Assembly (NCBI GenBank): GCA_002751075.1
Contig: NAOQ01000134.1
Location: forward strand, 75,832-136,150
DNA length: 60,319 nt
From: Ichthyophonus hoferi
Lineage: Eukaryota > Opisthokonta > Ichthyosporea > Ichthyophonida > Ichthyophonidae
Direction: 5' to 3'
Shown here: piece after piece, positions 47,996 to 60,129 of the stretch
Layout: every line of letters begins with the position of its first letter
Position numbering within the stretch: the stretch's first letter is position 1
Notes under the pieces: generated by a model
What the model was told of the DNA's origin: nothing
The model's database searches: none
Seen by the model: the letters and a program-made list of their open reading frames with translations, nothing else
Translations under genes and position numbers: made by a program

Positions 47996-50900
47996 TCAAA
48001 AAGAGTGCATTGTTCTCTTATTAATATTGCTGTTAGCAGGATTAATTTCCTTATCTTTTCCTTCATTTGGAGTCATTTTCACTGGTGTCTGGGCCACCAT
48101 GATAACAGGGGAGTAGTCTGTAGTCCTGGTGATAGTGGTTGTTTTCTCGAGCTGCTCTATGTGCTCTACGTGGATAGCAGGGTCAGCTGTAGCATGGATA
48201 ACAGTACCATTATTACAAATGGTCTTAACTGAATAATAACATAAGTCACGAGTTGCATTGACAGTACTATTGTGGCAGAATGAAGGTGAAGTAAGTATTT
48301 CAACTTTACATTTGTTATTCTCATCGCAAACCCGTTTAGACTTATGACAAATAGTGTTATCTTTAAAGGCGCATATCCGATGAGTAATTTTTTGACACGT
48401 AACGTTTTTTAAAGTGTTGGTAGGTTTCTCTATGTCATTTTTCAAAGTGGAAGTAGTTGTTATACGAGGAGTATTTGTTGTTTTAGCTGAAGTAGTAGTG
48501 GTAGCTTTTGTATCATTAGAGCAAATGGTTTCGACCGAATAATAACATACGTTATGATGTGCATCGGGATCGGTGCTATTGCATATTGAATGGGATTTTT
48601 CAGTTCTACAGTTGCCATTTGCATCGCAAATATTTGTAACCTTGAAGCAAATAGTTTCGTTCCCCTTGGCGCATATCTTCGTCGTAACATTGCGGCACAC
48701 AACGTCATTTAAAGAGTGAGTAGCAGTGATACTAGGGAAGTGCTTAGTAGTGGCAGTAGTAGATGCTACATGAGCATCATTTGTTATTTCAGTAGTAATG
48801 GTGGCATCGGCAACAATAATCTGATCTTTTTCAAAGGATGTTTCAGACCGAGAAATAAACTCCCAGGGACTGTAGTAGTCATAAGCTTCCTTATCCTCTC
48901 TGTAAACATAAAGTATGTCAGACCAAATGAACAAATAAATTCTTAAATGCAAACCATACAGTGTTTGTATTACTTTTAAAAATGGAATATACACATAAAT
49001 AAATAACATTACATTTTATACTCTCAATTTAGCACTCATTCATGACTATCACGCTTGCATACATTTATGTTATATTCTACAAGACTATAGACTCACCCAT
49101 TTTCCAAAATTTCAAGATACGTTGCCCAAAAGGTAGGGACCCGGCTCCATGGGTTTTCATTCCATTTAGCATCAGTGGCATAAAAATACTGGAAGCCATT
49201 TTCGGCGGCAGTCAAATATTGATGGATAAAATTCTCAGGAGCACTGTATATAACCGTATTAGAATTATTAGTTAAACATGTAATTGTTGACCATAAGCTG
49301 TAGTCATTATCTTACCCAGTAAGGGTAGACAGTAACCGTAATTAAGTAGAGAACCAAATAAAGGCAAAAGAATTTATTTATTACAACTGAAGAAAAAAAA
49401 AGTGCGGGATCCTGAAAGTAAAATCAATTGCACAATAATCATCGCAACATGCATGCTAATACCTACTATGCCCAATCATGTGGACTTACCTGTGCACCAG
49501 CGCAATGGTTTTAAAATCCCGCAATTCGACTTCGTTAATGAATGGAGTGGCACCATCAAGTTTTGGAACAATCTAGTGATCAAAAATAAATTAGCTACTA
49601 GTAGTATCCGATAGGCAATGCAAAACAAATAATTTCTGTGCTATTTGTTAAATATAGCTACATACACAACATAGACAAAGTAATTATAATTATAATTATT
49701 TAACTAATTGTTGTAGAATTCGGAAATATTCTATATAAAAATGTTATATTCAGAAAGTATAAAAAGGATCTGTCTGAGACAGATTGGAAACTGTTGATTC
49801 TATAGTAATCTTGAAGAAAAGCTATGCAAAATTGATCTTAAATTCTCTGCTTATACTAGGCGGCTACTACCACCAACGTAAGTTAAGACATCGTTAAGTG
49901 GTGAATAATTTGCATAAATAAATAATTAATAAGGAACACATGATCAATCAAATACAAAAATAAAAGGTCGCTAGGAGGAAAAACATTTATGAAAATTATA
50001 TCATGAAGCAAGTATCTTTTAACGTAATTATAAACAATCAAATTAACTGTTTCTATGGAAACAGGGGGAAGGGGGCAGGTGGAAGACTTACAGGACACCA
50101 AGGTCCAGGGCCATAAGATCCATGTGATTTGTCCCACAGGAGCGCAAGGCAGTCGTTGTCTAGTAAAAGATAGAGTCAGCCGAGGCCCCATAAAATAATA
50201 ATAATAATAATTTATTAAAAACTATACCTATTATGGTAGATTCAATATCTAACATATTGTTTGCGTATTCTCCCGCCACTTTCTTTCTACCATGCATGTT
50301 TTTTATTAACTCATCCCTACAGTATGACTTTGTCTTTCCAATTTAAAAGGTCATATATTAATATTCTTCTATCATTCTTTTACTATGCCTTCCTCTATTC
50401 CTTAGCCTTTATATATCTCCAATTTCTTATTTATATCTACGGTGTTCCAGTTTCCAATAAATAGATGAAATTGGAATAATAAGCAAATAAAATTTTCCTG
50501 AGTAGGTTTAGAATAGGGATGTATCCCACGAGATATAGTTATACAATAGTAAATGCGTCATCTAGCATACTAAAGTTGACATTTATGTTATATATCAACA
50601 CTTCAGAATTCCAAAGCAGACCTGATAGGCGTTAATTAAACCATGAACCCATAGCTAGTAGATAGTTTTAGTTGGGCACACGAGTCTATTCCAAATATAT
50701 TGTGTACTTACCAGAAGGACTCCACATGTTAGCATAGTTATAAAACCCGACAACATATTCAGCAGGTACGGTGTAATTAGCATTTGGATCGCTATTCAAA
50801 AGTTGAACATCAGTAAATCCACCAGGGTTGAGGATAATCTTGGCATTTTTCATCACGCGCTTACCAATATTCACCAACTAATATTACAGCAAATTACTTG

Positions 50901-53410
50901 GGTTAGTAATGTTCAAACATGGGGTGAAAGTCGATTGTTTGGACATCAAATCAGGCATGCCCATAAATTTTAAATCCTCTATGTATTGTAAAAAAAAAAT
51001 TTGCCGGGAAGAAATGTAATGGCGAGAAAGGAAAATTGGACTTCATTTTATTAACTCAGTGCGACAAAACAAATTAAAACTCTGACAGAAAAATGTTTAG
51101 TTTAAATACCCAGCAATTCACAATCTAAATGTGATAAAAAATAATAATTTAAACAAGGTAGTAATGTACCCACCCACATAAACAAACGATACATAGTAAA
51201 TAATAAACTTACTCTTCTGTACCATTCAACCTGGTCTATACCAAAGTTGTCGGTCATGATACCACGGTAATTGCTAACGTTGTCCAGGAAAAATCCTTTA
51301 AACCCAGATATTTCGTTCGTGATCTCAAGCCATTTGTTCATATCCTCCTCCACATTTACCATAGGTCTGGTTGAAGATAAACAAAAAACATAAGTAAGCA
51401 ATCTATTTATAAACAAAACAGAATTTATTGCTTTTGTTTGTCTTACACCTGAATTATCTCACACCTTTATGCAATCACTATTAACATCAATATCTCATTT
51501 TCACCAATCAAAAGAAAAGGTTTTATATTGGAGTTGATTTGGTTAAAACCAATAGCAATTGTAAAAAATATATATAAATAGAGAACAAAGAGCATCAATA
51601 AATGTGATGTGTTGCAATATAATACTAAGAAAAGTAATGTGAGATAAAACAAGTATGATATTTTGTTAATAGTATGTATGAATCATATGATATACAATAT
51701 TTCTTTCGTAGTTATTTTTCTTTGCTTTTGAAGCCCCTTAAGCCATATATATATATACCCACAGAAAGTTCGGTATTTCGATAAAAAACTAGAACCACTA
51801 TACTTACTCTCCTATACCACATTAGCACTCATATATGTATATCCTATTAGCAATAAAGAAACATACCTCATGCCTTCCGCGACCCACAGGTCAGTTTTAT
51901 GGTCAGTTCCGCCTATCTTAGTGGCTACATAGCCGTATATGTCAACATTATGATCTGCAAGCATCGCAATGCAGATCTGTTACGTGTGAAAGACAAGGTG
52001 GGGTGGGGAGTGGGTTGGGGCAGGTCAGCCATATAGTCGCCTTATTCAAAACCCATCAATTTGCTTTAATAATATATACACATCGTTACAAGGTTGTTTA
52101 TTTTACATCCACAACAATAACACAGTATTATTTTAATAACCGCCCAGCCGGAGAAGTAGAAGCTAAATAAGACGGGTTTAAGAAGAAAATGACATGAATG
52201 AAGATAATGGTGAGGGGAGAGTTCAAATGTATCACCCAAATAAGAATATATATACATATTAGTATGGGTCAATGCTCTGCCTGTTACAGAGATGATCTAG
52301 AATTTTGTAAATTACGTAAATCAACATTCATTGTTGAGATATGTAATGGTAAACTAGTAAACAAAGATAACAGTTTAAAACAGGTGTGGAAGCATCCCTA
52401 TTAAGGCCGTATATAAACAAAAACAAGAACAATATGTATACAGGTAGAGTATACATATCGCTACATTAATTTATGCACTAAAACAAAAGGAAGAATGGAT
52501 TGAACATATACCTTAAATCCATTGACTTTTTCAGGAGGTACATAAGGGCCCGGGAACCCGTTAATGAGAGCGGTGACGGCTTTGCAACCCTTAGCCACCT
52601 CTAAGAACATGGTGTCGTTGCACATACCCTTATCATCTATATCCCCCATAGTATTCATCGGGATCATGATGGCTGGCAGGTTAAGGGGACTCCATGACTT
52701 TTTGTAGATACAGCCTAACAAGAAATGGTACAAACATTAGTAAATATATTATATAATTGTATAGCTACTGTCCTAAACCCCTAAACTAGTGTGCCAATAT
52801 TGCCTATACTCTTCATGCTCTCAGATAGTATCAGGCGTGAATAAATTAGGGACATATAATATATCTACAGTACCGGTCCCAACCTCTAAAAAAGGACGGT
52901 TCCTTTTACTACACAAGCATAAATAATAATTTGTCATAAAATAAAATCTCTATATCCTATATATGTCTTTGCTACTATCACTCCATAACGAGACTATGTG
53001 ATTTATTACGCCGGAACAATATTTATTTATGTTAAGTCACGCGTCCTTGATGGTTACATGTGGTACTGTTGGATGGTGTATTTGTATACCAAAAGCAAGA
53101 CTGCGTAAATTAGCTTATTGTGCAGCAGCATATACGTTACGGTATTGGGTAAAAGGGTTATAAACCTTACAGTATATATATTATCATGATATGATCATTG
53201 GCGTAGGGGTTCTAGGGTTATTCTATGTTGTGTATGGCGTATATGCCAGGGAGTGTAGATATATAAATTGTCAGTACCTGATGTACTCAGGGCTGGTATG
53301 GCTTCAGCATCCTCCCTAACCAAGGGTGCGGAAGAGACTATAGACAAGCTACAAATTGCTGCTAGAAATATACCATTAAACATAGTGAACACACTAATAC
53401 AATTACGCAA
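47996..53410 (-). CDS. Secreted spherulin-4-like protein with two C-terminal eight-cysteine repeats
   Basis: Nine exons on the minus strand: 53278-53410, 52512-52714, 51867-51976, 51213-51366, 50712-50877, 50092-50159, 49490-49572, 49097-49243 and 47996-48899. GT-AG borders and phases join without conflict into about 655 residues. A signal peptide lies near the start (MFNGIFLAAICSLSIVSSAP, second Met). Residues about 45-355 follow the spherulation-specific family 4 order: NLPAIMIPMNT, KAVTALINGFPGP, VDIYGYVATKIGG, GFKGFFLDNVSN, KIILNPGG, AEYVVGFYN, then QYFYATDAKWNENPW. Thr/Ser-rich linkers then separate two repeats (Cys423-481 and Cys523-583) with spacing C-x7-C-x7-C-x6-C-x5-C-x8/10-C-x11-C-x7-C. 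There is no hydrophobic C-terminus, so it is likely secreted rather than GPI-anchored. A cell-wall or extracellular role is inferred from the family. A family B repeat lies in the intron at 49573-50091. Confidence 0.88.
49653..49881 (+). repeat. Dispersed repeat family B, copy 3, inside a spherulin-like gene intron
   Basis: Lies within the intron 49573-50091, opposite to the gene's direction. It contains GATCTGTCTGAGACAGATTG and AAATTCTCTGCTTA words shared with the 33.9 and 37.0 kb copies. Confidence 0.7.
50192..50214 (+). repeat. (AAT)n microsatellite
   Basis: Short AATAATAATAAT run in the intron between exons 5 and 6 of the spherulin-like gene. Confidence 0.8.
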
Positions 53411-53455
53411 ATATAGAAAGCAGTTGTTTTATGATACTATATGAACAAATAGTTA

Positions 53456-53458
<3 letters not shown>

Positions 53459-53494
<36 letters not shown>
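53459..53494. repeat. (TA)n microsatellite in the 5' flank of the spherulin-like gene
   Basis: About 17 TA units, roughly 50 bases upstream of the first visible exon on the minus strand. It could influence promoter structure, but no TATA box position can be fixed. Confidence 0.9.
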
Positions 53495-53496
<2 letters not shown>

Positions 53497-55403
53497 GTGT
53501 TTTTGTGATCATGTCCTGCAGATGGACAGTATACCTCATATTATTGGTCAAACAAAGATCTTTTAAGTGATTGGTACTCCCTACACAGACCATCATATTG
53601 GCTACTCTCTCAATTTGATTCTAAGATTATTATTACAGATATGTTTTCAACCAATAAGATATGATATGAGGTAAAACTCTATAGATCTGACACAGCTGAA
53701 TAATCTATTTTTAATCTTTGTTGCTTACGCGCTGGAACATTTCTGGTTAGATTCGATAAATCAAATGCAAAAGGATACTTTATTTTCCCTCATATATTTC
53801 ACGCCATGCAAACCAATAATACTAATATTAATAATAGTCAGAGCACACCATCATGTTCCAGTGCTTATTTTACTTCATACAATATACATAAATTGTCTAT
53901 ATAAGTGTATAGTTATATATGTATATATAGTAACCAGGTCACCTGTAAACGTGATTAATTTTGTAATCAGCGCAAACAACACAAACAACACACTAAAGTA
54001 TCTTGTCTTATAGGCAACCCTTGTGATTCTATTCGGGAGCAATATTCTTATGGCATTGGAACCTATAGTATATCATATTGTACAATCTGGAAAATGGAAC
54101 CTATTGTCATATTTCGGAGTAGAGTATAACGTGGACTGGCTAAATCAATATATAGTATATACGCTATTATAAAACAAAAGGATTACATAGGTAGTTGAAA
54201 TTTAAACCAGAGAATCACAATAAATAACCATCGTGTGGAGTTATCTAAAATACGACGAGGGAGTTAAAATGCACTTTTGCCGCCACTTGCTATGTGATTA
54301 GCGCAAGATCTCATACAATTGATTTGATTGATTACGTGGCTTATTCCTTATATCACAGGATAACATGAAATATTTAAGCATAAATCTATCTTAATTTATT
54401 TCTACTACCGTAGTTTAAGCTTTCTATTTTAGGATCTTTTATATCGTGCTAAAATGTAACTGTATGCTACCAGTGGCCCGTTCATTTTTCTCTAACCCAA
54501 AAGCTTATCTTCGAGAAATAGCATTGTTTTGTTATTCATTTCTTACAACCTATACGTATCTACACCAGGCAACGCTATATTGGGAATGGTATAAAGTCAA
54601 ACAAAACTCTATATATATATTAGTGGTACGTTATATCATATCTCAAGTGTATACCAGTGCTTCAAACAGTTAATTTCCTACGTAACAAAAAAGAAACAAA
54701 CCGGATTTACAAAGCTGTTTGTACTGTATTTGGTCAGTATACTCTAGATGAAAAATGAAATTCCTGCTTGGTTTTCTTGCGGATCTTTTATGATAAAATA
54801 AACACTTGGCGAGAATATACCGAGACTCCACAGTTAAGGCGACTAAAAGAATAAAATTCCATTGGAATTTTCTCGATAGCAGATGAACTTTCTATACACA
54901 CTCCAATTAATATCAAAACTGACATTACGTCTACCAATGAGTATACAATTATTCAATAATTATAAATAAATATCAAAAAATGCACATATCAAATACACGA
55001 GGAAGTCCATAAATAAACTCCTTGAGATGGCTCGCGTATTACAGCCGTGATATCGAGCACTGAAGACTAATCCTATCACACTTGACAATTTCTCTATGTT
55101 GATGACATAATATGATTATAGATGATAAGGATCAATTCATCTATAGCCTCGTGTGCAATGCAATTAGCCAACTAAATTAACTATAATGACTTTGGTGATG
55201 AAGATTGAAAAACCGCAATGCTCTTATTGGCTAGTTCTACATCAATCGGAAATCCGGATCAGAGGGCGGTAAAATAAAGTAGGATCTACGTGAAACCTGC
55301 GATTTTGCAAACAGTATCAGAGCGCGGTAAAATAAATTACGGAAACTGAAATTTCGTTCCCGTTTGAAACTATTTTTCTTTTAAATAACTTTTTTTTCTT
55401 TTG

Positions 55404-55419
55404 GGGGCTACCGCCCCCA
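55404..55419. other. GC-rich hairpin in AT-rich DNA
   Basis: GGGGGCTACCGCCCCC forms a perfect 6-bp stem with a four-base loop. It is preceded by a TTTTTTTTCTTTT run and followed by AAACCCC. It stands out strongly from the roughly 70 percent AT surroundings. Confidence 0.8.
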
Positions 55420-56390
55420 AACCCCTGGCTTTTCTAGAGATTAATTTACTATTTTATAATCATATTATAGAAATTAAACCCTAAAATTTAATTCTGAACC
55501 TAACCTAAGCCTTATATAATATTTTTTTAATATTTATATAGACAATTTAAGCGCCAAATAACCGTTTCTAGACCGTTAAAGTTTTCAAATTGTCTGCCTC
55601 GATATTTTTAGCTAAATAATTTGCCAACCTAAAGGCGGCTCGCGCTCTTAAATTTACAGTTTGCCTGCCCCAATATTTCCGGTTAAATAATTCGTCTATT
55701 TTAAAAAGAACGCAATCGTATTGGAAGGCATCAGTTTGCCTTTACCATGACTTTTATGTGGTTTGCCATGATGCATAATTTGCAAGACTGCTAACACCAA
55801 ATAAAAGCCTAGTTCGGACAAAGTTTTGGTAACAGAGCTGTGCACTGATTACGAGTACAAACTCATGTGCCAATGATGGTATAGACATTCAAATAAAAAT
55901 ACAATGATACAGGCCAAGTCTCCTCTAATCATTACAATAAAGTATATATATATATAAGAAATGCAAACTTTTGTTTTATAAGGATTGAAACGTCATTACT
56001 CGTGTTTACTATTAGTTAATTTCATTCTTTTTATCCTTTCCGCAACATCCGTTTATCGCGGGTGTCAGTCATGGTTGCGTTCATCAATGTCAGTAATGGG
56101 ACCTGGCATGAAGATCTTTATTGGTTATTATAATTCATAGGTCACTGAGGCCCACTAGAGCCCTTTGGTCTTGTTTTGATGATAAAATACTATTGTGTTT
56201 TCATTGAATGACAGCTCTTTAGCCTAATTTACTCATTAATGTAAGTGCTCACATTCTATGTATTAATAGATTAATTTACCTAATTAAAAACGTTATACAA
56301 TTTCATGATTCCCTTCCTGCCTCTCCAGGAGTCAGAGAACTATTTACTAGCATTAAATCTTAATCATAGCTATTACTTACATTGTAATAT

Positions 56391-56529
56391 GGCACCTGTT
56401 ACTGAGCGGCCTCATTGTGCAATATCTACATTAACGCCTAAGCGCATCAGATCGTCGATTTCTTTTGAACTAAAACAGAAGTCTATTGGTTTGTTCACAG
56501 ATCTGATTGCATACCATGAGGCAGAATAA
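56391..56529 (+). pseudogene. Possible fragment of a DNA-transposon helix-turn-helix
   Basis: A 46-codon ORF from an internal ATG reads MAPVTERPHCAISTLTPKRI, then RSSISFELKQKSIGLFTDLI. The (K/R)-x-R-x-S-(I/L)-S-F-E-x-K-x-x pattern is reminiscent of the N-terminal DNA-binding domain of pogo/Tigger-type transposases. It stops after 46 codons with nothing recognisable beyond. The resemblance is weak. Confidence 0.25.
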
Positions 56530-57076
56530 TTGTTTGTAATTGAAACCAATTGGATCCCGTGATCATAGGTATCAAAGGAATGTGATCGCAAGCACACGCC
56601 ATGCTTGACAACATCTTATAACATATTAGGGTTACATTATGTTGAGGTGTCAACATTTCTCACAACTAGTGTTTCTTTTTACTTATAAATTGCTTATAGC
56701 ATAAATTTTAACTTGAATTTTTTTAAAAGAGTCAGTAATAAGTTTAATCTATTAAACAGAGTCCAGCCAGTAAGGCTCCGGGCCTTAGTAACTCAGAACT
56801 TGACTTATATTGAATCACCAATCAATCTGTGCAATCAAAATTCCTCACCAATCACTCAATATTCTTGGTATTAATCGGTATTGGCCTTTTGCTTAGAATT
56901 CAATTGCTGCATTCTACAAAAGATGCCGTCCAATTACAAATAGCAGTGGCTCCAAGGATAGCCGCCTGCTCCAACCCTGGCTAGAGATTGAGCAGAAAAG
57001 GTTTATATTACTTACTGTGGGTTTACATAATTTATATATGTATATATTTATAATATAGTATATTTTTAAGTATAAC

Positions 57077-59049
57077 ATGGCTGAGAACGATAAAAGTACC
57101 AAGGCAGGTTATACACGGCTATATATATAAGTACATATTATATAGATCGATATATTCCATTAAACATAGAATTGTAAGAATATGCTATTGGAAAGAGAAC
57201 GATCTATTTTATTACGTTATGGCTCCTGTCTGTTATTGCTTTTCTTCTTTTTTTCTCACATTCAATACCTGGTTGCTAAGTAATTTTTTAAATATTTTAT
57301 CATATATTTATACTTTTCTTTGCGAAATAATTAATTTAGTATTATTCTGTTCAGGGTCAACATTTATTTTTCTTCTAATTCATTTTTTTTTTGATTGCTT
57401 AATATTATCAGATCCTTATAGACTAGACAGTTAATCTTACTTTCCCACCCATCGGCTTGAGCACTTGTATATTTTTTCTGTGTAGTCTTGTTCTGATTAC
57501 CTTTATACAGACTGGAGAGGAGGGATCCAGTCAGAGTGGACAGGTTGAACATGTGATTCAGGTATATACATGCTATTTTTCGTTCGTTTTAATATATGTC
57601 ACCATTTCAATTATCATCTTATTTTATGAAAATCATGTTTCTTTTGGGAGTTTGAAGTGATTTTATCCGTTTGAAGTTGTTGTGGATTCAGGATACATTA
57701 TACACAATTTATGTGTTATCATGTACCCCAAAGTATATGCTTTCTGTCATACTTTCATGGCTATATATATATATTGGCAGCTAGGTAAGTAAGTAGGTAC
57801 GTAAGTACGTGTATATGCAGTTAGTATGCATGCATGTATGTATATCTGTATATGTGCATGTGCCGATCTCTATATATGTCTAATAATATATATCAGGTCA
57901 CCTTCCCATATATTTCTTTTTCCAATAGTAATGACCAACTCTAATCTCTTCACCCTGGCCCTAACAGGCAGCAGTTCAAAATCTAACACCTTTGGCGAGT
58001 ACCATTGAAACCACCATATATAACATAGTGCCTACTGTAGAGAAATATTTAAACCTGATAGATTCTAATTGGCACCATGTCACGCCTTATCATCCCGAGG
58101 TAATCCTATTGGCTGCTAATTATATTCTTTTTGATCTATTGTTTATGTTATCTTTTTCAAGACACTATTATAAACCAAAATACTCAATATTACTGATATT
58201 AATACTTGTGTTATTTTTTATTATCTATAATACTTAATATACAATATATATATATATGGGTTTGTTATTAGCATTACAAACGTATTGCTATGCTACACCG
58301 TAGTAATATGCAAGGTTAGGGCTAGACGTCTCTTTCTCATATACATGAGAGATGTATAGTATAATTCAATTCGTTTAACTTAATTTAGTTTTATAATATA
58401 ATATAAAATAGTATAAAATAATATTACAATAAAATATATTAAAATAAAATATAATAAAATAAAATGCAATATAAGACGATACAACAACATATGTTATACT
58501 AACATGTATCCATAGGTAGTAACTGGAATAATGTATGATTGTAGATATAGTGTTTTTAACAGTATGACGTACCTGTACTTATATATAGACATACATTTGT
58601 TGTTAGAAATCTTTCTTCTCCAATCATTTACTCTTATTTTATGTCATACCCGTTTTACATACCTCCATTGATTGTTAGTCATAAGCACTCAATAAGACTA
58701 TTCTATTGGTTTATAACTCCCAATCATAACAGAATGACAATTATATTTCTTTGACATAACAGGGTTACCAATAAAATCTTTAACTCACTATATATCCTGT
58801 CTGGTTTTGACTAACATTTTTTAAAAAGATATATATACCATCCTTTCCACCAATTGAAAATATACACAGCGGACCCTATATGATCATTTGTTCTTTATAT
58901 CAACAACAATTATGTGCTACTATATATACTTATCTTTCTAGCTGACACTAACACTATGCTAAATATGCCTCTAGCCCCCCTACGGGTTACCTCTCGCTAT
59001 AAACCCAATTTTATTACACATAGACATACACATACACATACACATACAC

Positions 59050-59084
<35 letters not shown>

Positions 59085-59919
59085 CATACACATACACGCA
59101 CATATATATATATATATATATGTTTTATTTCACTTATATACTATATACCTTTTCTAATTATTACAGAAACTCTTTACTATCGTAGTGGGATTGGTCTTGA
59201 TATTCTTTGGTGGATCGTATATGACCCTGATTGGTGCAATAGAAGCCTTCCGGTTAACTGGCTGGGAAACTACCAAATCATCGTTGAACCTTTTGTACCA
59301 AAATTACAAGGTTGCCGAGGACGCTAGTAAAAAGGTGGAGAGTTTGCTGTCTTTGGATTGCGCGGATATGTGTCTATATATGAATATGTGGATCTGTATT
59401 ATGCACTATATACTATGTACTATATACTATGTACTTTGTACTATATACTATGTACTATATACTCTATACTATGTACTATATACTCTATACTAGACACTAT
59501 ATACTACGTACGGTGTACTCTATACTCTATACTATATACTCTATTCTTTATACTATATACTATATAAATAACCATGATATACTTGCTTCTACCTCTCTTT
59601 AGATGAAATTACATACAAACCTATATTTGTATCTACCCGTGTTCAGCTATTTCCCTATAATAATATGCTAAGTTAGTTTATATACATATATAGTCATATT
59701 CTTGGCATTTTCATTGGTTACCTCATTATTGTCTACCTTTCCCCTAAAATGGGAATGATTAGGTAAGGCACTTGGTTGCTATGCACTTACCTACCTTTTA
59801 TTCAGGACGATCTATTGGACGAAGATAATGATGGGGTAGCTGATGTGAAGCAGATTGAAAGGAATGCCTTATATAGGCGTAAGTTTATGGTGGTGATTAA
59901 GAGTATAGATGTCGATCAG
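57077..59919 (+). CDS. Membrane protein with a calcium-loop-like DEDNDGVADV motif, 3' partial
   Basis: Supported exons with phase 0 junctions: 57511-57561, 57968-58099, 59167-59334 and 59806-59919. A likely first exon begins ATG at 57077 (MAENDKSTK) and would need a rare GC-AG donor (AAG then GCAGGT at about 57104). The protein has an acidic/Gln N-terminus, a helical segment (TTIYNIVPTVEKYLNLI), then a membrane segment (LFTIVVGLVLIFFGG) running into SYMTLIGAIEAFRLTGWETT. DEDNDGVADVKQI has EF-hand or thrombospondin-3-like Asp spacing. The last visible residues are FMVVIKSIDVDQ. The layout resembles an uncharacterised membrane family that I recall from oomycetes, amoebae and unicellular opisthokonts, where further membrane segments follow. 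The exon 4 donor (GTGGAG) is weak but is required by the family-like join to DDLLDEDNDG. The gene continues beyond the window. Confidence 0.75.
59018..59122 (+). repeat. (CATACA)n and (AT)n microsatellite
   Basis: Tandem CATACA and CATATA units followed by an AT run, in the intron before the membrane-segment exon. A 137-codon ORF that spans it is a chance read-through into the real exon. Confidence 0.9.
59397..59570 (+). repeat. ACTATATACTATGTACTATA satellite
   Basis: G-poor imperfect array with a roughly 10-base period in the intron after the membrane-segment exon. Tyr/Leu ORFs through it are artefacts. Confidence 0.85.
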
Positions 59920-59950
59920 GTATGCTATTGGCTAATCTAATCTAGATTGT

Positions 59951-59951
<1 letters not shown>

Positions 59952-59982
<31 letters not shown>

Positions 59983-60080
59983 CATACATACTATGATACT
60001 GTTATAGTTATATTATTATCTTTTGATTTATTATATTATTACAGTATCATATATATATATATATATATATATGTACATTC
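59952..60080 (+). repeat. (CATA)n and (AT)n microsatellites
   Basis: CATA tetramers at about 59955-59990 and an AT run at about 60050-60072, in the last visible intron. Confidence 0.9.
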
Positions 60081-60129
60081 ATGCGTTTATTTTTTTTTCC
60101 ATTTCCACCGTATGCATAGAGATAGAGTA

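Larger units (their letters stand above)
53495..57076. other. Intergenic region, no intact gene seen
   Basis: AT-rich spacer between divergent genes. It holds an imperfect inverted repeat (TACCTCATAT words near 53532 and 53667), a GC-rich hairpin near 55404 and locally repeated segments at 55260-55340 and 55590-55710. A short transposase-like ORF lies near 56390. Confidence 0.5.

Noticed and set aside
48460-48708. 82-codon minus-strand ORF with several cysteines
   Set aside because: It is a shadow frame of the eight-cysteine exon.
48900-49009. N-terminal extension (LFIYVYIPFLKVIQTLYGL) of the last spherulin-gene ORF
   Set aside because: A TTTACAG acceptor at about 48900 joins in phase with the upstream exon, so the hydrophobic stretch is intronic and not a signal anchor.
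56762-56800. Near-palindrome around GTAAGGCTCCGGGCCTTAGT as a tRNA or transposon end
   Set aside because: Only a 6-bp stem, no tRNA-like arms and no matching partner nearby.
58914-59327. 137-codon ORF spanning the CATACA microsatellite and the membrane exon
   Set aside because: It is chance read-through. The TTACAG acceptor at 59166 and phase 0 fit with the neighbouring exons favour the shorter exon in another frame.
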